Assembly: GCA_965262055.1 (NCBI GenBank) | Contig: CBDHEI010000002.1 | Coordinates: 2,852,001 to 2,916,000, forward strand | Reading direction: 5' to 3' | Length of the DNA: 64,000 bases | From: G958296245 sp965262055 | GTDB lineage: Bacteria > Chloroflexota > Dehalococcoidia > Lucifugimonadales > G958296245 | Part shown: positions 7,890-15,681 of the stretch, in pieces | Layout of the letters: the number at the start of each line of letters is the position of its first letter | How positions within the stretch are numbered: the first letter of the stretch is position 1 | The notes under the pieces: generated by a model | The model's database searches: none | The model's input: only the letters and a program-made list of their open reading frames with translations | Told to the model about the DNA's origin: nothing | Position numbers and translations under genes: made by a program

Positions 7890-9287
7890 CTACGAATCGG
7901 CGAGGTCGCTGAGGAACGAGTCTGCCCAGGCAGCGGCCGTGTTCGTCCGCACCTCGTCGAGGAGGGGGGTCCACCGGCGCGCGCGTTCGCGGTGTCCCAT
8001 GGCTATCCCGCGGTGGATGGCGTCCGCCGTGCCCTTGATGTCGTACGGGTTGACGATCAGCGCGTCGGTCATGGTCTCGGCCGACCCGCAGAATTTGGAT
8101 AGCACCAGGACGCCGGGCCTGTCATCGCGGCTCGCGACGTACTCCTTGGCGACCAGGTTCATGCCGTCCCTGAAGGGTGTGACGAGGCAGACGTCGGCCT
8201 CGTTGTAGAACCCGGCCAGCTCCCGCTGGCTGAACGACCGGTAGAGGAAGTTGACCGGGATCCACTGGTCCCGGGAGAACCGTCCGTTGATCCGTCCGAC
8301 GATCTCGTCGGTGCGCCGCTTCTCGCTCGCGTATTCTGGGACGCGCTCCCGCGAGGGCACGGAGATCTGGACCAAGCTGATTTTGCCTCTGATCGACGGG
8401 CGCCGTTGCAGCAGGCGCTCGAAGGTGGCGAGGCGCTCCGGCACCCCTTTGGTGTAGTCGAGCCTGTCCACGCCGAGGACCAGCTTCTGGTCGGGGAACA
8501 GCCGCCTCAGCCCCGCGACCGCTTTAGTCTGGCGCGGAGCCGCTCCGAGTCGTCTGAATGTGTCCGGGTCGGTGCCGACCGGGTAGACGCCTACGCGGCA
8601 CCGCTTCGAACCGTAGACGAACGCGTCGCCGATCTGGGCGCCGCGAAACTCCTCGATCAGCGTGTGCATCAGGTTGCGGGCGTGGCTGCGAGTCTGCAGG
8701 CCCACCAGGTCGTAGACGAGGAGGTCCTCCAGCAGCTCCCGCGCCCACGGCAGGATCGAGAAGGTGTCGACGGACGGAAACGGGACGTGCAGGAAGAAGC
8801 CGATCTTTCCCGGCCATCCGAGCTCTCGAAGTGCAGCGGCGAGCGGGAAGAGGTGGAAGTCGTGGACCCACAGGGTGTCGTGGGGCCGCAGATGGGGCGA
8901 CAGGCTCTCGGCGAATCGTCGGTTGACCCGCCGGTAGGCGGAGTACGACTCGCCTCGTACGTCAATCCTGTCCGGGTAGTTGTGCAGCAGCGGCCACAGC
9001 GTTCGGTTGGAAAAGACGTTGTAGTACAGGCTGGCGTCGCGCCTCGGCAGGTCGAGTGCGACCATGCGCCGCGGGCCGAAGTCCGAAACGGAGACGTCGC
9101 CGCCGTCGCCGGCCGCGGTCGTCCCGCCGCTCCAGCCGAACCACAGCGACTCTCTTTGACCGAGAACGGGACGGATGGCGCTTACCAGACCGCTCACCTG
9201 GCGTGTGGCGAGGTCGCTGTCGCCGCTCAAGTCCTCCGTCGGAGGCAGTCGGTTCGAGACGAGTACAATGCGCTGCGCGGTGCCCAT
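7890..9287 (-). CDS. otsA: Trehalose-6-phosphate synthase (GT20)
   Basis: 465 residues, full length for OtsA. It joins UDP-glucose (or another NDP-glucose) to glucose-6-phosphate to make trehalose-6-phosphate in the cytoplasm. Family landmarks are present: the N-terminal NRLP (12-15) and GLVSA loop, VHDFHLFPLA (141-150), FLHVPFPS (165-172), the donor-phosphate-binding DRLDYTKG (274-281) and RDGMNLVAKEY (373-383). ATG start; the Shine-Dalgarno is weak. It probably works with otsB, which lies on the opposite strand 1.1 kb away, to supply trehalose as an osmoprotectant. Intervening IS debris shows the two were once closer or differently arranged. The gene itself looks intact. Confidence 0.95.
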   Translation of the reverse strand: MGTAQRIVLVSNRLPPTEDLSGDSDLATRQVSGLVSAIRPVLGQRESLWFGWSGGTTAAGDGGDVSVSDFGPRRMVALDLPRRDASLYYNVFSNRTLWPLLHNYPDRIDVRGESYSAYRRVNRRFAESLSPHLRPHDTLWVHDFHLFPLAAALRELGWPGKIGFFLHVPFPSVDTFSILPWARELLEDLLVYDLVGLQTRSHARNLMHTLIEEFRGAQIGDAFVYGSKRCRVGVYPVGTDPDTFRRLGAAPRQTKAVAGLRRLFPDQKLVLGVDRLDYTKGVPERLATFERLLQRRPSIRGKISLVQISVPSRERVPEYASEKRRTDEIVGRINGRFSRDQWIPVNFLYRSFSQRELAGFYNEADVCLVTPFRDGMNLVAKEYVASRDDRPGVLVLSKFCGSAETMTDALIVNPYDIKGTADAIHRGIAMGHRERARRWTPLLDEVRTNTAAAWADSFLSDLADS

Positions 9288-9466
9288 CGTCTACCTCACG
9301 TTCGTTCGGTCGGTCGGACCGGTGCCGGTCAGACACGATTCGCTGTATCGACGCCCACGTGCCGGGTCGTGTCCGTCGTGCCCCATACGCCATCTAGCCC
9401 GCGGATCTGACCGCGTGGCCGCCGAACCGGTTCCGCATCGCCGCGAGCAGACGTGCGCCGAATGGC

Positions 9467-9751
9467 TGGTCCGAGCGATGTCTATGCCTTCACGCTCCCT
9501 GAGCAACTCGCTCAGATGTGTGTGATTCGTTTCCGAGTAGCGGGACCTAGCAAGGCGCAGCACCTCGGCCTTCGTCGTCTCCGGCGTTGCGTTGGTCGCT
9601 CGCAGTCCACGATTACCGTGAGAGAGTGCGGCCGCGCCCTCCTCACGGTAGGCCGCCAGGATGCGCCTGGTGTGGCGTGTGCTCACTCCCATTAGAGTCG
9701 CCGCCTGGTCCATAGTCATATGCCCTGCCAGCAGGCTGTTGAGCACCTGAA
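9467..9751 (-). pseudogene. Second ISNCY-type transposase N-terminal fragment
   Basis: Carries MTMDQAATLMGVSTRHTRR, YREEGAAALSHGNRGLRATN and SELLREREGIDIART, i.e. the N-terminal ~90 residues of the same ISNCY-like transposase as at 7494-7815, then loses homology. It is fused in frame to the start of a GH15 gene at its upstream side. Downstream, to 9288, only short open stretches of unknown origin remain before otsA. Confidence 0.75.
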
Positions 9752-9944
9752 GTAAGTAAACTTGGCGCGCGCCTGTGTACGCGCCGCTGGGCTGGATGCG
9801 GAACCGGCCGCCGATGTCCTCGTCGAGGATGGACGCGAAGACGCTGGGTGAGTCGAATCGGGGCAGGCAACACCAATCAACGGAACCATCGGTACCGACC
9901 AGCGCTGCCGAGGACATGTCGCCAACCAGTCCGTAGTTGTACAT
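9752..9944 (-). pseudogene. N-terminal remnant of a GH15 glucoamylase/trehalase-like protein
   Basis: The first ~63 residues (NYGLVGDMSSAALVGTDGS, then VDWCCLPRFDSPSVFASILD) are the characteristic start of GH15 glucoamylase-like proteins that often sit beside otsA/otsB. The sequence then switches in frame to the ISNCY-type transposase fragment, removing the catalytic (alpha/alpha)6 barrel. The resulting 217-codon chimera is unlikely to be functional. Its presence next to otsA and otsB shows that the island once carried a full trehalose metabolism cluster. Confidence 0.8.
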
Positions 9945-10366
9945 ATTGCCTCCTCGACGTCAGGTGTATGGCAGTTGCACCATTCTAGCATCCCATAGCT
10001 ATGAGACCTATTCTGGGTTAGAGGTATCCTCAAAGGCTGCGCAAAACATCAGGCGGTGTATCCTCTCAGTGAAGCGCGCGGACTTGGAGGCCCCAGAGAT
10101 GAGATTCACCACCCATGGGGAATAAAAGCGTCGGTAGAGGATCGGAGTCGCCAGTTGACGGCTGGGGGATGCAGGGTGTAGGAAGAAGGGCGAGAAGGTA
10201 TCCAGCAGGTGAAAGTTGACATCGACGTGGCGGTGAAGGAGTGGCGAGAGACACTGAAGTAGGTTGTCGGGAAGTTGCGCAGGTCCGAAAATGGGGCCGT
10301 GACTCCGGAAATACAAGCCGAAGCGGCCGTGGTCCGAGCTTGAGAAGAGGGGCATCTCGCAACGAA
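9945..10366. other. Divergent intergenic region upstream of otsB
   Basis: About 420 bp between the GH15 remnant (leftward) and otsB (rightward). Open frames exist on both strands but none has a start signal or recognisable sequence. It should hold the otsB promoter; I could not pick out a convincing -35/-10 pair. Confidence 0.4.
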
Positions 10367-11191
10367 ATGATTCTTCCACCTCGAGTAATTGATGACCTGG
10401 ACTCTTTCTCCCAAATCCTGGGCGCCGGCCGCGTGGGCCTGTTCAGCGACTTCGATGGGACTCTCACTCCCCTATTCGATGACCCTCGGAGCACGTTCCT
10501 GTCTCCGGCGATAAGGGACACACTAAGTGAGTTGTCAAAGAAGGTGGAGCTAGTGGCGGTCGTGTCCGGGAGGGAGGTGAGAGTTCTGCGGGAGATGATT
10601 GGCTTGAAGAGTGTGACGTATGTCGGAAATCACGGGCTGGAGGAGTGGAAGACCGAAGGAGAACAACAGGAGTACGTGGTGCAGGTGTCGGATGGCCTCT
10701 TGGAAGAAGTTGAGAAGAGAGTTGCGGGTATTGGGGTCTCGGGGCTATCCGTGGAGAACAAAGGTCTGAGCGTGGCGGTGCACTACCGGAACGCCCCAGA
10801 TCCCACGGCGGCACGGTTTGCGGTATCGAAAATGTTGAAGTCCTTGGCTGCCACCCGTGGTCTGGCGATCAAGGAAGGCAAGATGGTTTTGGAGGCCGGA
10901 CCTGATGTAGGGGTGAATAAGGGCACAGCAGTGGGTCGCTTGGCGCGAGAGTTTGAGTTGACGGGAGCGATAGTTCTTGGGGATGACGTGACGGACTGTG
11001 ACGCATTCGATGCGTTGCACGGACTGATCCGTGAAAGAGGTCTAAAGGGAGCGGCAGTAGCGGTCGTGGATGAGGAAACGCCGGAAGCCGTGCTGCGGAA
11101 AGCAGACTACTGTCTGTCGGGGTCGGGGGAGGTGGAGCAGTTTCTGCGTTGGATGGCTTACGCTTCGCCCAGGGCGGCAAGGAAGCTGTAA
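10367..11191 (+). CDS. otsB: Trehalose-6-phosphate phosphatase (HAD superfamily)
   Basis: 274 residues from the ATG at 10367; the frame is open further upstream but the sequence there is not protein-like. It removes phosphate from trehalose-6-phosphate. HAD motifs are complete: DFDGTLTP (28-35, nucleophile and acid/base Asp), VSGR (66-69), YVGNHG (85-90), the conserved Lys of GVNKGTA (K185) and GDDVTD (205-210). The upstream GAGAAGAGG is rather far from the start. Its 3' end overlaps the remnant of a second otsA on the opposite strand. With otsA it completes the two-step trehalose pathway. Confidence 0.92.
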   Translation: MILPPRVIDDLDSFSQILGAGRVGLFSDFDGTLTPLFDDPRSTFLSPAIRDTLSELSKKVELVAVVSGREVRVLREMIGLKSVTYVGNHGLEEWKTEGEQQEYVVQVSDGLLEEVEKRVAGIGVSGLSVENKGLSVAVHYRNAPDPTAARFAVSKMLKSLAATRGLAIKEGKMVLEAGPDVGVNKGTAVGRLAREFELTGAIVLGDDVTDCDAFDALHGLIRERGLKGAAVAVVDEETPEAVLRKADYCLSGSGEVEQFLRWMAYASPRAARKL

Positions 11192-11343
11192 CACCAGTCT
11201 GGGGCGGTGTGACTGCTTACATCCCCGAAGAGGGCCTTCCAGCGACGTTGTCGCTCGGGTTTGGGCATGGTCAGGGCAAGGTGGATGGCGGAAGCTGTCT
11301 GCTGAGAGTCGTAAGGGTTGACCGTGAGAGCGTCCTGCATGGA
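11158..11343 (-). pseudogene. C-terminal remnant of a second otsA
   Basis: The minus strand encodes ALTVNPYD, then RRWKALFGDV and DWCYSFLAALGEA to a stop. This lines up with the OtsA C-terminus encoded at 7890 (ALIVNPYD, RRWTPLLDEV, AWADSFLSDLADS) but differs at many positions, so it is a paralogue rather than a duplication. Upstream it is joined to the C-terminal fragment of an ISNCY transposase. It overlaps the last 34 bases of otsB. Confidence 0.8.
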
Positions 11344-11344
11344 C

Positions 11345-11616
11345 TCTGCTCCGTCCCTGGCAGCAGGTGGAGCGTTCTCCAGCGGTACTTCACAGTGTTG
11401 TCCCTGGCCACCCTGCGGCTGTGCCTGAAGCAGAGGACAGTGTCGAGGCAGGCTCCCGGTCCCAACGGGCGGTAGGCAGTCTCAGGGTGCCGTGCCGCAA
11501 CGCCGAAGCGAGCATTGAAGCGGTCAAGGAACTCCTTCAGCACGGCGTTGGCCTCCTCGATGGTGGTTGCACCAGCGAGTCTGAGCTCGGTCACCAACCT
11601 GATGCTCCTATAGATG
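11345..11616 (-). pseudogene. C-terminal fragment of an ISNCY-type transposase
   Basis: Encodes RLVTELRLAGATTIEEANAV, LKEFLDRFNARF, YRPLGP, then CLDTVLCFRHSRRVARDNTV and KYRWRTLHLLPGTE, the conserved C-terminal region of ISNCY-like transposases. The DDE core is missing. It lies on the high-coordinate side of the N-terminal fragment at 9467, the wrong order for a single minus-strand element, so these pieces come from different copies or were rearranged. Confidence 0.75.
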
Positions 11617-11962
11617 TCAAGGAGTACTTTGGGATAGAGTTGAGTTCCGTAGGGTGGAGAAGACTTCTCGAGCGACATAGCGTTTGAGGCAGCGGATCAC
11701 CTCAACCTTGCTCATCCCCACGGTGGTGCGACGACGCATGTATGCCTGGGTCCGCTCATCATGACGAAGTCTGACGACAACAATGCGATGGAGTGCCGCG
11801 TTGGCCTGGCGGTGGCCGCCTCGGTTGAGCCGATGGCGGTTGGTCTTGCCCGCAGGTATGGGATTGACACCGCAGAGGGAGGCGAAGGCAGCCTCGGAGT
11901 GGAGGCGGTCCGGGTTACTCCCGGCAGCAATGAGAAGGGTCGCCGCCGTGTCTGGTCCTGGC
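11617..11962 (-). pseudogene. IS110-family transposase C-terminal fragment
   Basis: The minus-strand frame reads GPDTAATLLIAAGSNPDRLH, SEAAFASLCGVNPIPA, then HRLNRGGHRQANAALHRIVV and YMRRRTTVGMSKVEVIRCLKR, ending at a TGA at 11617-11619. This is the transposase_20 (C-terminal) region of IS110-family enzymes. The N-terminal DEDD domain is absent; upstream the sequence abuts the 101-bp repeat. Confidence 0.8.
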
Positions 11963-12057
11963 AGGATTAGGAATCAGCTACGGAATACGGCTTGAAACAC
12001 CACTCGGTACCACCGGCTTGAAAGGCGGTACGGTTCGGGTCTGGAGTGAGAAGCAGG
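11957..12057. repeat. 101-bp repeat, copy 2
   Basis: Matches 6068-6168 at 98 of 101 positions in the same orientation. Here it abuts the IS110 fragment on the left, and 12058-12281 to its right shows no recognisable gene. The shared segment may be the boundary of a composite block (6169-11956) or a duplicated junction; the sequence outside the two copies is unrelated. Confidence 0.7.
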
Positions 12058-12281
12058 TCAGAGTACATGTGGGCACCCCAAGGACTTGAGGGGACCATGC
12101 ACGTAGTTGGCCCAAGTCCCCAACGGGTTGCTCCACACCCCATCGTGAACGGGTCGCTCTCAAGCTTACCGCATTAGAAGACGGAGTACTGCATCGGTCA
12201 TGCCCTCTATGCGTGTAATTCTGTCTGTCTCGTGCCAATCTCGCCTCTAGCTCCAGCGCAGAGAAGGGCTTGGGGCCAGCA

Positions 12282-13079
12282 CTAGCATTGAACCCGTTCG
12301 AAATGTGGAGGACTACCCCCACTCCACGGCGAGCCCAGAAATGCGTTAATGCGAGCCTTCAGCCGAACGTCGTGCTCTGGGTTGGGCAGGACGAAATAGA
12401 CGCGGGGTGAGCGGCGCCGGTAGCGGAGCGCCGTTGGCTCTGCTCCAGCGAGTTTCCGGCGCAGCTCCTCGCTCCGGATTCTTATCTGCTTGCCTGCGTC
12501 TGCCTTGCGTCCCCTGTACGTCCTCCCCACATGGTGGTAGACGACCAGGCTTTGGCCCCGCTCCCAACAAGACTGGAGGTCGTCGTAGTAGACATACTTC
12601 GGTCCCATCAGGCTCCTGGAGCTGCGGCTTGGGATCTCGAGGCCGTTGTCGGGATCGAAAAAGACGATTTCAGCATCCTCGACCCGGCGCAGGCCGGCGT
12701 TGAGCCACTTGTGCCGCTTCACGCTCCGTTCTCCAAACGGTGTCCCCTTAAAGCTCAGCCCCTCGCTGAAGAACACCGTGTCCGCGGGCAGCACGCAGTT
12801 CGCCTCCACTGCGGCGACTGAGCGATCATACTTCACGAGATGGAGCATCCTGTCGAAGAGGTCGGGGTCGCATTGGCGCAGGAACCGCTCATGGCGGGAC
12901 GGTGCGAAGAGGTAGTCGGTATAGCGCCCGTCGTTAGCGGCGGCCGAGTCGTCCCCGTCGAAGCGGTACCACAGCACGCCGAGTCGAAGCGCCGCACCGT
13001 GCTCGTCCCCACGACACAGCGAACGTAGCAGCCCGTACTTCCCGAAATCTCCCACGTCTCCGACGTAACGATCCTGCAT
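12282..13079 (-). CDS. Uncharacterised protein with MQDRYVGDVGDFGKY N-terminus
   Basis: 265 residues from the ATG at 13079, which has GAGGAG upstream; two extra in-frame codon starts upstream are less likely. The opening MQDRYVGDVGDFGKYGLLRSL, then GVLWYRFDGDD, VFFDPDNGLE and YDDLQSCWERGQSLVVYHH, define a family of bacterial hypothetical proteins I have seen but cannot name functionally. FFDPDNG and Y..HH could be metal- or substrate-binding, but this is a guess. It is divergent from the interrupted gene at 13163 with only 83 bp between them, so promoters overlap. Such proteins are often found in variable islands with restriction-modification genes. Confidence 0.7.
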   Translation of the reverse strand: MQDRYVGDVGDFGKYGLLRSLCRGDEHGAALRLGVLWYRFDGDDSAAANDGRYTDYLFAPSRHERFLRQCDPDLFDRMLHLVKYDRSVAAVEANCVLPADTVFFSEGLSFKGTPFGERSVKRHKWLNAGLRRVEDAEIVFFDPDNGLEIPSRSSRSLMGPKYVYYDDLQSCWERGQSLVVYHHVGRTYRGRKADAGKQIRIRSEELRRKLAGAEPTALRYRRRSPRVYFVLPNPEHDVRLKARINAFLGSPWSGGSPPHFERVQC

Positions 13080-13162
13080 CGCAAATCTCCTCATCTTCGG
13101 CTATGGTACGCTGGGCAGATAGCAATTCCCAGCCCGTGTCCAAAAGAAGAAACCCGAACGAC

Positions 13163-13359
13163 ATGAGAGCTATGAGTACCCCCTCCTATGACCGGGCACC
13201 TTCCGATGAACTGAAGGCCCTCCTCTCCCCCAAGGGGTTCCTCGCGCCTTTGGTAGGACTCACCGGGAGGAGACTCAACGGCTTGGAGCTCGACGTGCAT
13301 CTCCGCGTCAATGACGAGGTCCAGATCTACTTCGGCCTGACGCGAGTCCTGAATGTTAG
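13163..13359 (+). pseudogene. 5' part of an uncharacterised gene interrupted by an IS1380 element
   Basis: From the ATG at 13163 it encodes about 65 residues (ELKALLSPKGFLAPLVGLTG, RRLNGLELDVHLR, DEVQIYFGLTRVLNV) up to the 5-bp target duplication GTTAG at 13355-13359. Deleting the IS and one duplication restores the frame into 15068-15252 (RRNGSGTVSVSA, HQTYSRQECARAILRRWNT, DEVDEFGRALDAYLDSV). No family recognised. The start could also be the second ATG at 13172. Confidence 0.7.
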
Positions 13360-15062
13360 CCCGAATCCACCGAAGGACACCTATGGACGGCGTGAGGACA
13401 GCGGCAGGGTGGGTGAGGGAGCTACAGGGGAGATGGCTGGGCTCATTGGGGTAGATTGGAGGTCGGCGAACGGTCTTCAGTCGCCGCATAGGGCCCCTAT
13501 GGCCCTCTGCGGGAGCTGCGATGCGCGGGATGGCGAGAGAATACGCAGCAGGGAACTCTCGCGGACCGGGGTGGCACGAGTTTGCAGGGAAGTTGGGTCA
13601 GTTGCAGGCTGGCAGTCAGGCGGGGAGTGGAATGGCTCGCAGCCGGGCCATGGCGCGAGTGAACTGGGTTTCCCAAGGCCAATGCTGGGGAAGATGCAGG
13701 GTAAGGCGGCGCGCCGAGCGGGTGATCCGTCCCACCAGAGCGAAGACCCGCCGCCTGAGGGTCTTGGTGGTCACGGTCCGTTCGGCCAGACCGATGCGCG
13801 CTGTCCAGCGGGCGAGGTTGTGTGCCATCACCTGCACCGCCAGCCAGGCGCCGTTGGCGGCGAAGCGCCCCGAGGGGAGATGGTTGAGTCCGACGCCGTG
13901 TTTCAGGTCTCGAATGGCGTTCTCGATCTCGGCGTGGCGGCGATGATCGGCCTCCAGTTCCAGGGTTTCCCCGTCCCGGTCGGTGATGAAGCCGTGATAG
14001 CTGTAGGTGGCGAAGAGGGCCAACTGGGAACCGGGCGTGGGCTTCACCCGCCGGACGATGAGCCGCACCGGCGCGGCGTCGGGTTCACTCTGGAAGGGGG
14101 TATAGGTGGTCTCGGCCACATCGGCGGCGCCGTCCATCCAGTAGGGAATCGGCGTCCAGTCCTGCTCGGGGATCGCCTCAATCAACTCCCGCAGGCCTTT
14201 GTGCTGGCGGATGGTGATGGAGAAGCGGACACCCATCTCGCGGCAGACGGCGACGAGAGCGTGGGCGTAGAAGCCGCTGTCGGCGCGCACCGTGAGTTGG
14301 CCGCTGGCCCCACCGTAGCGCACCCGCCCCACCGTTTCACGCAGGAAGTGGGCAGCGCCGCGAGCGGTGTTGGCACGGCCCTCGCGCAGCCGGGACATCA
14401 GCACATCGCCGGTTCCGGCGGCGATGGCCAGCAGTGGGTGATAGCCCCGCGCGCCGGTGTAGTTGTGGTGTCGCGCCCCTTCTTTGTCCAGTCCATAGGT
14501 CTCGCAGATGGTGGAGTCCAGGTCGATGGTCAGGGGCGAGTCGCCGGGTCCGGCCCCAGCGGCCCATGCGCGTGCCAGCAACTGGCGGCTCACCCGGTCG
14601 AGTTGACGGACATGCCCCCACCGGAAACTGCGCAGGAAGGTGCCCAGGGTGGATGGCGCCTTGACCACGCAGCCGAGAACACCGACCGTCCCACCAGCAC
14701 GCAGCGCATCGGCGTCGTCGATGAAGTCGCCGCCCGCCAGCGCGGAAGCGACCAGCGTCAGCAGTTTGTCCCCCGTGTTCGCCCGCCCCGGTGCGCAGCC
14801 GAGGTCGAGGTGATGGTCGGCGAGTTCCCGCAGGCCCAGGTGCTGTGCAAGGGTGGCCGGCAGGAGCAGGCCGGCATTGGCCACCAGGCGGTGGTCGTCA
14901 AAGACGACGCCGATACGGTCGGGATTATTCTGTGGCAGCATCTACTGGGTGCTCCTTGTTTCCGGGCGGTTTTCTGTTTCAAAACCATTCTCCCAGATTC
15001 AGAGGAGCACCCTCTGGCTTCTTCAAGGACTGTCCCCAAAGTCGTCTTTCGGTGGATTCGGG
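13360..15062 (-). mobile_element. IS1380-family element (type B), copy 1
   Basis: 1,703 bp. Terminal inverted repeats are CCCGAATCCACCGAAGG at 13360 and the complement of CCCGAATCCACCGAAAG ending at 15062. A perfect 5-bp target duplication GTTAG flanks it (13355-13359 and 15063-15067). It carries one intact transposase gene on the minus strand. A nearly identical copy lies at 53766-55467. Confidence 0.93.
13616..14941 (-). CDS. IS1380-family transposase (type B, copy 1)
   Basis: 441 residues, full length. The DDE core shows LTIDLDSTICETYG (first Asp), VRADSGFYAH (second Asp) and the late HRRHAEIENAIRDLKHG segment holding the glutamate, in the order usual for the IS1380/IS4 superfamily. It catalyses cut-and-paste transposition of its own element. 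The long frame antisense to it, on the other strand, is a shadow of its GC-rich codon use. It differs by very few residues from the copy at 53887, indicating recent movement. Confidence 0.92.
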   Translation of the reverse strand: MLPQNNPDRIGVVFDDHRLVANAGLLLPATLAQHLGLRELADHHLDLGCAPGRANTGDKLLTLVASALAGGDFIDDADALRAGGTVGVLGCVVKAPSTLGTFLRSFRWGHVRQLDRVSRQLLARAWAAGAGPGDSPLTIDLDSTICETYGLDKEGARHHNYTGARGYHPLLAIAAGTGDVLMSRLREGRANTARGAAHFLRETVGRVRYGGASGQLTVRADSGFYAHALVAVCREMGVRFSITIRQHKGLRELIEAIPEQDWTPIPYWMDGAADVAETTYTPFQSEPDAAPVRLIVRRVKPTPGSQLALFATYSYHGFITDRDGETLELEADHRRHAEIENAIRDLKHGVGLNHLPSGRFAANGAWLAVQVMAHNLARWTARIGLAERTVTTKTLRRRVFALVGRITRSARRLTLHLPQHWPWETQFTRAMARLRAIPLPA

Positions 15063-15067
15063 GTTAG

Positions 15068-15252
15068 GAGAAACGGGAGCGGCACCGTCAGCGTGTCGGC
15101 CCACCAAACATACAGCAGGCAGGAGTGCGCCAGGGCCATCCTCCGACGATGGAACACCGACGAAGTGGACGAGTTCGGACGGGCCTTGGACGCCTACCTC
15201 GATTCCGTGAACGTTTCCAAGAGGCACACCGCGACAGAGGGCGCTGTTCAGT
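15068..15252 (+). pseudogene. 3' continuation of the gene interrupted at 13359
   Basis: Continues in frame from 13163-13359 after removal of the IS and one target duplication: RRNGSGTVSVSAHQ, TYSRQECARAILRRWNTDEV, DALDAYLD-like helix and SVNVSKRHTATEG. It is lost again at about 15253, where a fragment of istB begins, so the gene has been broken at least twice. Confidence 0.65.
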
Positions 15253-15489
15253 CCATGTGGCCCTCAGCCTGGGGCTCGCAGCCTGCCAGAGTGGGCTGGC
15301 GGTAGGCTTCACCACCGCCGCCTCGCTGGTCCACGAGCTGATCGAGGCCAGAGACGAGCGACGACTGCTCAACCTTCAGAAGAGGCTTGCCCGCCTCAAG
15401 CTGCTCATCATCGACGAGCTTGGCTTCGTCCCACTCTCGAAGACCGGCTCGGAGAGACTGACCGGAGCCCTGCTGGACCGCCTCACTGA
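15253..15489 (+). pseudogene. istB fragment with internal deletion
   Basis: Encodes VALSLGLAACQSGLAVGF, TTAASLVHELIEARDERRLL, NLQKRLARLKLLIIDELGF and, after a deletion, GSERLTGALLDRLT. This matches the middle and end of the complete IstB at 26876-27658, with the stretch between LSKTG and GSERLTG missing. The Walker A region is absent. From 15490 to about 15650 nothing is recognisable. Confidence 0.8.
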
Positions 15490-15681
15490 CTTCACCAGAA
15501 GTGGGGCTGCAGCCCTTCTCGTAGTCTGGGTACCCGATGGCAATCCGAACCGGAACACCCGCCCACGTCGATGTCCGTTCCAGGGCTCGCGCACCTCTAG
15601 CGCGGCCAAAGATGTTCGGCCAGGAACCTGTCACTCGACTTCCCCTACGTGGGAGTGCCACAATGTAGTCTGAGGCAGCTC

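Noticed and set aside
8406..9410. 334-codon + strand frame
   Set aside because: Antisense shadow of otsA.
13103..15067. 654-codon open frame on the + strand
   Set aside because: It starts in the interrupted gene but crosses the whole IS1380 element antisense to its transposase; from 13360 on it is a shadow of GC-rich codons.
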